A DNA stretch of 26,963 nt from JBPCIX01 sp051005875 (lineage in GTDB: Bacteria; Actinomycetota; CADDZG01; JAHWKV01): positions 1 through 26,963 of the forward strand of contig JBPCIX010000063.1 of NCBI GenBank assembly GCA_051005875.1, given 5' to 3'. Within the stretch, counting starts at the first letter, position 1, and each line of letters begins with the position of its first letter. Positions 22,637 through 26,963 of this stretch are shown here, one piece after another. The notes under the pieces are model-generated. The model was not told the origin of the DNA and made no database searches. It saw nothing but the letters and a program-made list of their open reading frames with translations. The position numbers and the translations under genes are program-made.

Positions 22637-22918
22637 ATGGCAGACACTGGAATGTTTCGCAGAGTCGACGATCTTGGGCGGATTGTTCTTCCCGCCGAGC
22701 TTCGAAAGACTCTAGGTCTCCGAGAAGGGGCCATGCTCGATATCTTCCTTGAAGACGATCGGATAGTACTGACTCCCCGCCACGATACCTGTGTGTTTTG
22801 CAGCTCGAGGCAGGACCTCAAGGACTTCCGTCAGAGAAGGGTTTGCGCGACGTGCGCAACGGATCTTGGCGGAGGGAACGAATCCGGCTCAACATGGGAA
22901 CCGTTCGCCCAGACTTGA
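22637..22918 (+). CDS. AbrB/SpoVT-type transcription regulator with C-terminal zinc-ribbon cysteines
   Basis: 93 residues. The swapped-hairpin DNA-binding domain occupies about 6-52 (MFRRVDDLGRIVLPAELRKT, LGLREGAMLDIFLEDDRIVL). Residues 57-78 hold CVFC and CATC pairs, probably a zinc site. The layout matches Bacillus AbrB-like regulators, and the place between metG and rsmI is the same as for abrB in Bacillus (from memory). ATG 22637 is chosen because the TATTAT box is 7 nt upstream; ATG 22652 is an alternative. The last 30 nt overlap the end of rsmI on the opposite strand. Confidence 0.9.
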   Translation: MADTGMFRRVDDLGRIVLPAELRKTLGLREGAMLDIFLEDDRIVLTPRHDTCVFCSSRQDLKDFRQRRVCATCATDLGGGNESGSTWEPFAQT

Positions 22919-23776
22919 TTCAGGTTCACTCCGAAGAGGCAGCGGTGTGCTACCGGGGTCTTTTAGCAAGGCCTCATAAATCGCGCGCCGGGGTGTGGAA
23001 AAAAGTGCGGCTGCTTCGGCTGCTGACCTACTCTTTGGGATGCCCTCGGATAAGAGCTGCCTTGCGAACTGCGTGGCCTCAAGCAAATGATCTGCCTGCT
23101 TTTCGCGCTGTTTGCCTTCAACAACCAACACGATTTCACCCTTGAGCTGCTCGGGCAGCTGCGCAATCACGTCTGAAATGGCACCGCGGAGGACTTGCTC
23201 GTGGACCTTGGTCAATTCCCGGCAAAGCGCCAGCTTGCGATCCCCAAAAACAGACATCATCAAGCCAAGGGTTGCCCGAACTCTTTTTGGCGACTCGAAA
23301 ATCACGATGGTCCTATCATCCAAAGCGAGGGCTTCAAGCCTGCGTCGCTGATCCCCAGCCTTGCGGGGCAAAAACCCCTCGAAACAGAAGCGGGCAATCG
23401 GCAAGCCTGAAAGCACGAGCGCCGCAAGAACTGCCGAAGGCCCCGGGATCACCTCAACGGGGATGCCCTGCTCGACGCAGGCAAGCACAAGTTTGTACCC
23501 GGGATCGGAAACCCCAGGCATTCCGCCGTCGGTCACCAGAGCCACGGTGCTGCCCCGGCCGAGCTGTTCCAAAAGATAGGGCAGTTGAGTATTTTCGTTG
23601 TGGTCGTGATAAGAAATTAGCTTGGCTTTGACCCCGTGATGGGTTAACAACTTGCGCGTGTGCCGCGTATCTTCGGCGGCTATCAAGCTCGCCTCAGAAA
23701 GAACCCTTAGGAGCCGGAACGTGACGTCTTCTAGGTTGCCGATAGGGGTGGCGCAAATGAATACCCGTCCGCTCAT
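22889..23776 (-). CDS. rsmI: 16S rRNA (cytidine(1402)-2'-O)-methyltransferase RsmI
   Basis: 295 residues from ATG 23776 (MSGRVFICATPIGNLEDVTF), the start giving the standard N-terminus and overlapping the DUF192 stop as ATGA. Motifs: TPIGNLEDVTFR, AAEDTRHTRKLL, ALVTDGGMPGVSDPG, VEVIPGPSAVLAAL and FCFEGFLPRK. It 2'-O-methylates C1402 in the decoding centre of 16S rRNA. The C-terminal part (LLSEGIPKSRSAAEAAALF) fits the usual HTH-like end, followed by about 25 extra residues that overlap the abrB 3' end. Pairing with pmt is known from mycobacteria. Confidence 0.96.
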   Translation of the reverse strand: MSGRVFICATPIGNLEDVTFRLLRVLSEASLIAAEDTRHTRKLLTHHGVKAKLISYHDHNENTQLPYLLEQLGRGSTVALVTDGGMPGVSDPGYKLVLACVEQGIPVEVIPGPSAVLAALVLSGLPIARFCFEGFLPRKAGDQRRRLEALALDDRTIVIFESPKRVRATLGLMMSVFGDRKLALCRELTKVHEQVLRGAISDVIAQLPEQLKGEIVLVVEGKQREKQADHLLEATQFARQLLSEGIPKSRSAAEAAALFSTPRRAIYEALLKDPGSTPLPLRSEPESSLGERFPC

Positions 23777-24123
23777 GACGATTCGCGCACGAGCCGGGTG
23801 CCTTCGATGATCCCAAGCCGTGAGGCTTCGCCCGCTTGAAGCTCCAGAACCCATCTAGCCGAATAAACGACCCGGCCCAGCCTCCCCGGTTTCATCGTCC
23901 GAATCCTGAGCACTTTGCCGTCGGCGGCAAGATGCACGGTATCGATCGCGAACGACATTCCGAAAGTATGAACCTGCCGGGCGCGTAGCAGCAGGCCGGT
24001 GGCGGGGGCCAAGCCCTTGGATCCGATCAGGCCTCGCATCTTCTCGACCGGGCCTTGAGCTTCAGCCACCATCAATACGTCCTGCGGGCGGGACGGATTA
24101 AACATCCTGAACGACGCGGCCAC
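23773..24123 (-). CDS. DUF192 protein
   Basis: 116 residues from GTG 24123 (GGAG 8 nt upstream). One DUF192 domain: KMRGLIGSKGLAPATGLLLR, VHTFGMSFAIDTVHLAADGK, VLRIRTMKPGRLGR and WVLELQAGEASRLGI. The family is small, beta-rich and of unknown function; some members are secreted, but no signal peptide is seen here. It overlaps rsmI by 4 nt and should be co-transcribed with it. Its start is 49 nt from the proposed upstream start of pmt, and the two are divergent. Confidence 0.9.
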   Translation of the reverse strand: MAASFRMFNPSRPQDVLMVAEAQGPVEKMRGLIGSKGLAPATGLLLRARQVHTFGMSFAIDTVHLAADGKVLRIRTMKPGRLGRVVYSARWVLELQAGEASRLGIIEGTRLVRESS

Positions 24124-24136
24124 TCAACGGACTCCG

Positions 24137-24179
24137 CTGAGAGGGCTGGGAGCCGGCAGATATACTCGAAAAACGAGTA
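24137..24179 (+). promoter_or_regulatory. pmt promoter with inverted repeat at the -10
   Basis: CTGAGA (24137-24142) as a -35, an 18-nt spacer, and TATACT (24161-24166) as a -10. TACTCG-AAAAA-CGAGTA (24163-24179) is an inverted repeat that covers the -10 and the predicted start site, so it could be an operator or a hairpin at the mRNA 5' end. The hexamer and 6-nt distance match the parvulin promoter (TATACT-6 nt-start), but the codon found there is ACG (24173). Confidence 0.55.
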
Positions 24180-24235
24180 CATCGACTGAAGCCGATCCGG
24201 CTAGGGCACCAGAGCATCCGGCCGAACCGGCGGCT

Positions 24236-25777
24236 GTGGTGGGCGCGCCCGCCTCTGCCGGCCGTTGGAATAAGCTTGACACCTGGCTGCTCCTCGCGGT
24301 CTTGGTTTTGGCGGCGGGACTCAGAATCGCCAGGCTCGCCGAGCCCAACGCAGTCGTTTTTGACGAAACTTATTATGCCAAAGACGCCTGCCTTTACCTG
24401 GGCCACACTCAACAATTTTGTGGATTAGACCAAGCGACCGAGCAGTCCTACGTTCACCCACCGCTGGGTAAGTGGCTCATTTCGTTTGGAATAAGGATTT
24501 TCGGCTACAACTCCTTTGGTTGGCGCTTTTCCGCCGCCATATTCGGCACAGCCATAGCAGGCCTCACTTACCTGCTGACACGAAAACTGTTCAAAGACAG
24601 GTGGGCGGCCGGCGTGGCAGGCGCTCTGGTGGCCACCGACTTCCTGTTGATCGTGCAAAGCCGCATCGCCATGCTCGACATCTTCCTGGCTTTTTTTGTC
24701 TTGCTTGGCTTTGTCTTCTTGGTCATGGACCGCCAACGCGTCTTGCTAATTGCCGAAGCCTTCTCATCAAGGGTCCCGTTAGGCCGTACGGCTGGAGCCT
24801 CTGAGCATGACGCCGCGCACGAGGCGGAAATTCCTCAACGAGGCGCCTGGTGGCGGCTAGCCGCCGGCGTTGCATTCGGCCTCGCGCTGGCCGTCAAATG
24901 GTCGGCAATCTGGGCCTTGATAGCTGCGGTGGTTACGGCCGCCTTCTGGTCCTTGGAATTGATAATCGCCGCTCGCAAAAGCCGAGCGTCATTTTTTGGG
25001 CCGGCTCGGCCTGCTTCGCTTCTCCGAGAGATTCTTGTCACCAAGGTCGCTTTCTTGCTTGGTCCGCTCATCGTGTATGTGGGCGTTTATGCCCCCTACT
25101 TCATCGACCGAATAAATGAGCAGTGTCCATACACCGTTCCTGCCTCATCAAATAGGTTGTTCGACTCGGACTTGCTGAACGAAAAGGAAGGCAGGTGCAT
25201 CGGGGGGATAAAGGGCGCCGTGACCAGCTTCGGCGATTTGCAGGACCGGATGCTCGATTACCACCTGACACTGAACGCTAAGCATACCTATCAGTCCAAG
25301 GCCTGGAGCTGGCCGCTTGTGCTCAGGCCCGTCGCGTATTTCTATGAAGAAAAGGCGGGCGAGTCCACCGAGGTCATTGCTCTCGGCAACCTTGCGACTT
25401 GGTGGGGCTCTTTGGCGGCGTTGGCATGGCTGATCTATTCGAGTCTTTCGAAATGGCGGCCCCAAAGGCTCATCTTGGTGGCTTGGGTCGCCCAGTACTT
25501 GCCGTGGCTGGTTGTTTCGCGCCCGCTGTTTTTCTTTTACATGACCCCCGCAGTCCCATTCATGATGATCGGGCTTGCGGTCGCGCTGGCCGCCGCATGG
25601 CGCTACCGCAAATGGACCCGGTGGCTAGTGCTCGCTTACCTGGTGCTCGGTGTAGGCGCGATGCTGGTATTTTTCTACCCGGTTATTGAGGGAGTTCAGA
25701 TCTCGCGCGACATGTGGCAGAACCATATGTGGATCCCCCTAAGAGAGTGTGGGGGCTTCAAATGCGGCTGGATCTAG
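24236..25777 (+). CDS. pmt: Dolichyl/polyprenyl-phosphate-mannose protein mannosyltransferase (PMT, GT39)
   Basis: 513 residues from GTG 24236. Multi-pass membrane enzyme that O-mannosylates secreted proteins from polyprenyl-phosphomannose. The catalytic loop VFDETYYAKDA with the conserved Asp-Glu, VHPPLGKWLI and SRIAMLDIFL, and many membrane helices to about residue 490, match actinobacterial Pmt. An insertion (about 178-202) separates two helices. From memory, Pmt lies next to rsmI in M. tuberculosis (Rv1002c/Rv1003). The frame is open upstream; a leaderless ACG at 24173 would add 21 residues (TSTSTEADPARAPEHPAEPA and one more). There is no Shine-Dalgarno at GTG. The Pro/Ala-rich exported proteins nearby could be substrates (inference). 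Confidence 0.93.
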   Translation: MVGAPASAGRWNKLDTWLLLAVLVLAAGLRIARLAEPNAVVFDETYYAKDACLYLGHTQQFCGLDQATEQSYVHPPLGKWLISFGIRIFGYNSFGWRFSAAIFGTAIAGLTYLLTRKLFKDRWAAGVAGALVATDFLLIVQSRIAMLDIFLAFFVLLGFVFLVMDRQRVLLIAEAFSSRVPLGRTAGASEHDAAHEAEIPQRGAWWRLAAGVAFGLALAVKWSAIWALIAAVVTAAFWSLELIIAARKSRASFFGPARPASLLREILVTKVAFLLGPLIVYVGVYAPYFIDRINEQCPYTVPASSNRLFDSDLLNEKEGRCIGGIKGAVTSFGDLQDRMLDYHLTLNAKHTYQSKAWSWPLVLRPVAYFYEEKAGESTEVIALGNLATWWGSLAALAWLIYSSLSKWRPQRLILVAWVAQYLPWLVVSRPLFFFYMTPAVPFMMIGLAVALAAAWRYRKWTRWLVLAYLVLGVGAMLVFFYPVIEGVQISRDMWQNHMWIPLRECGGFKCGWI

Positions 25778-25807
25778 TGCTCACTTCCTTCGTGGCCCAC
25801 TGACGCC

Positions 25808-26963
25808 TTAAGCCGGGGGCGTGGGCGGTGCCGCGGGCGTGGGCGGCGCCGCGGGCGGGGCCGATGCCGGGGGCGTGGGCGGCGCCGCGGGCGTGGGCGA
25901 TGCCTTAGCCCGTGGCACGGCAGCGTCGAAGACTAGCTTCAATCCCCTGGCTTCCTTGGGAATCTGGAACGCAATCCAGCCGTTCACAGTCTGCTCGGGG
26001 TTCAAGACGCCATCCGGAAATTTCGGGTCGGGAGCCCCCAGCGGGCTTACCAAATAGTTCGTACTTTTCGAGTCCTTCACTTTGAACTGCTTTACGGCGC
26101 TCACAATGACGGCCGTCGAGTCTTTGTTCGTGAGCTTGAATTCCACCACGACGAATTTCTTGCCTTCCTCAGGCTTGATGGCTGGATCGGCCGGTACGAA
26201 GTCCTTGTTCACACGCAGAACCGCGGCTTGCAGGTTCGCCTTTTCGGCAACCTCGCCGATTTTGATCGGCGCCTTCGTAGGAGTCGCGGAGGGGTCGGGC
26301 TTTTCATTCGATTTCTGAGTGTTCACCAAAACTGTTCCAATGATTCCGATAAGGCCAAGAGCCAGCAGGACAAACTTCAGCGCACGAGCACGTTTTTCTC
26401 CAGATTCACCGCGCTTGGCCAGCCGGGTTGCTTCGCCTGCCTGCCCCGGCTTGGCGGTTGGAGCCTTTTGGCCGGGGCCTGGGGCGGGGCCCTCTGTTGT
26501 GGATTTGGTTCCTGCGCCTGCTACAGCACCCGTTGCTGCAACTGCAGCGCCGGCTGTTCCAGCAGCGGATTTCCCTTCAATTTTTTCCGTACCAGCAGCA
26601 GCGGGCGACTTATCCCCGGGAGAAATTCTTTGAGTCACGCCCTGGCCGTCAGGCCGGATTCTTTGAGTAGGTGATGACGCTGAGGACCCTGGAGCACCGG
26701 GTGCTGCCGGGGGGGGCGGGGAACCTGGGGGCCGGGTTGAGCCGGGTGCTGCCGGGGGGGGCGGGGAACCTGGGGGCTGGGTTGGGCCGGGCCCTGCCGG
26801 GGGGGGCGGGGAACCTGGGGGCTGGGTTGAGCCGGGCTCTGCCGGGGGGGGCGGGGAACGTGGGGGCGGGGTTGAGCCGGGCACTGCCGGGGGGGGCGGG
26901 GAACATGGGGGCCGGGCTGCGAGGGGCGATGAAGGGGGGGAAGGGGAACACGGGGGAAGGGGG
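25808..26963 (-). CDS. Proline-rich membrane protein with a DUF4352-like domain, 5' end beyond the window
   Basis: Open from the window edge to TAA 25808; GTG 26884 is only one possible internal start (358 residues from it). N-terminal Pro/Gly/Ser/Thr repeats of 15 residues (type PGSTQPPGSPPPPAG), then a TQRI-containing segment, an Ala/Gly-rich region, a basic patch with one membrane helix (RALKFVLLALGLIGIIGTVL), and an external beta domain with KKFVVVEFKLTNKD, AVKQFKVKDSKSTNYLV and GVLNPEQTVNGWIAFQIP, which fit DUF4352 (Ig-like, surface or lipoprotein-associated). The tail is Pro/Ala repeats (PAAPPTPPASAP). Repeats on the cytoplasmic side with an external sensor-like domain suggest an envelope scaffold; function is not known. 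It converges with pmt, 30 nt between the stops. Confidence 0.8.
   Translation of the reverse strand, partial: PLPPCSPSPPSSPLAARPPCSPPPPAVPGSTPPPRSPPPPAEPGSTQPPGSPPPPAGPGPTQPPGSPPPPAAPGSTRPPGSPPPPAAPGAPGSSASSPTQRIRPDGQGVTQRISPGDKSPAAAGTEKIEGKSAAGTAGAAVAATGAVAGAGTKSTTEGPAPGPGQKAPTAKPGQAGEATRLAKRGESGEKRARALKFVLLALGLIGIIGTVLVNTQKSNEKPDPSATPTKAPIKIGEVAEKANLQAAVLRVNKDFVPADPAIKPEEGKKFVVVEFKLTNKDSTAVIVSAVKQFKVKDSKSTNYLVSPLGAPDPKFPDGVLNPEQTVNGWIAFQIPKEARGLKLVFDAAVPRAKASPTPAAPPTPPASAPPAAPPTPAAPPTPPA
26676..26963. repeat. 45-nt tandem repeat, about six imperfect copies, reaching the window edge
   Basis: GAACxTGGGG recurs at 26721, 26766, 26811, 26856, 26901 and 26946, exactly 45 nt apart; the period is 15 codons, so the frame is kept. 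The + strand has many runs of five to eight G, giving strong G-quadruplex potential. The two copies nearest the edge are the most diverged. The window ends inside this low-complexity DNA, which would be a natural place for an assembly to break. Confidence 0.9.

Noticed and set aside
23777..23854. rsmI start at 23854
   Set aside because: The extra 26 residues are not family-like and lie inside DUF192; ATG 23776 gives the standard start and an ATGA overlap.
26676..26963. CRISPR array or integrated tandem array
   Set aside because: Period is exactly 45 nt with no unique spacers, the copies stay in frame, and they encode a Pro-rich repeat.

Overview
The window looks like chromosomal DNA of a moderately GC-rich actinobacterium (Actinomycetota). 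The main argument is gene order. From memory, the block ppx, DUF501, ftsB, eno, mazG, mfd, pth, rplY, prs, glmU, ispE, ksgA, rpfB-like, tatD, metG, rsmI and pmt is also found together in Mycobacterium tuberculosis around Rv1002c-Rv1026, although strands and local order differ there. DUF501 and the bacterial protein O-mannosyltransferase support the assignment. The S1 protein beside ftsB and the AbrB gene between metG and rsmI recall the Bacillus yab region, so a deep-branching actinobacterial lineage is possible. I cannot name a genus.

Layout. 1-125 is the 3' end of an IS481-like insertion sequence (last 25 transposase codons plus a doubled 23-bp terminal unit). It lies 6 nt from a tRNA-like gene with anticodon UAA at 131-204. 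Everything from there to 20939 is on the minus strand. Reading each unit in its own 5'-3' direction: (a) a membrane-anchored TIM-barrel glycosidase-like protein; (b) eno-ftsB-S1 protein-DUF501-ppx-cyclophilin, packed with overlaps; (c) a parvulin-type lipoprotein and mazG; (d) tRNA-Gln-glmU-prs-rplY-pth-mfd; (e) narK; (f) a GNAT-ispE fusion; (g) rpfB-like and ksgA; (h) tatD. Then metG and abrB run on +, rsmI and a DUF192 gene on -, pmt on +, and a proline-rich DUF4352 protein on - that runs off the window edge in a 45-nt repeat.

Function. This is mostly housekeeping: translation and tRNA maturation (metG, pth, rplY, ksgA, rsmI, tRNA-Gln), precursor supply (prs, glmU, ispE, eno), repair and nucleotide-pool cleaning (mfd, mazG), division and envelope (ftsB, the G5/RlpA protein, pmt, two secreted or anchored prolyl isomerases), plus one accessory function, nitrate/nitrite transport.

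Most unusual signals. (1) Seven genes have a TANNNT -10-like hexamer 6-8 nt before the start codon, which implies leaderless mRNAs. (2) Three conserved proteins (DUF501, Pth, KsgA) have family-conserved N-terminal residues upstream of any in-frame ATG, GTG or TTG, with ATA, GTA and TTA (or ACG) at the expected start; pmt has an in-frame ACG at the leaderless position. (3) A GNAT acetyltransferase is fused in frame to IspE. (4) A G5/DUF348 protein carries an RlpA-type barrel in place of an Rpf domain. (5) A class-I-shaped tRNA carries a leucine UAA anticodon. I found no clearly new multi-gene defence or metabolic system. No gene-free stretch exceeds 300 nt; the longest, 1492-1689, shows only the promoter listed.
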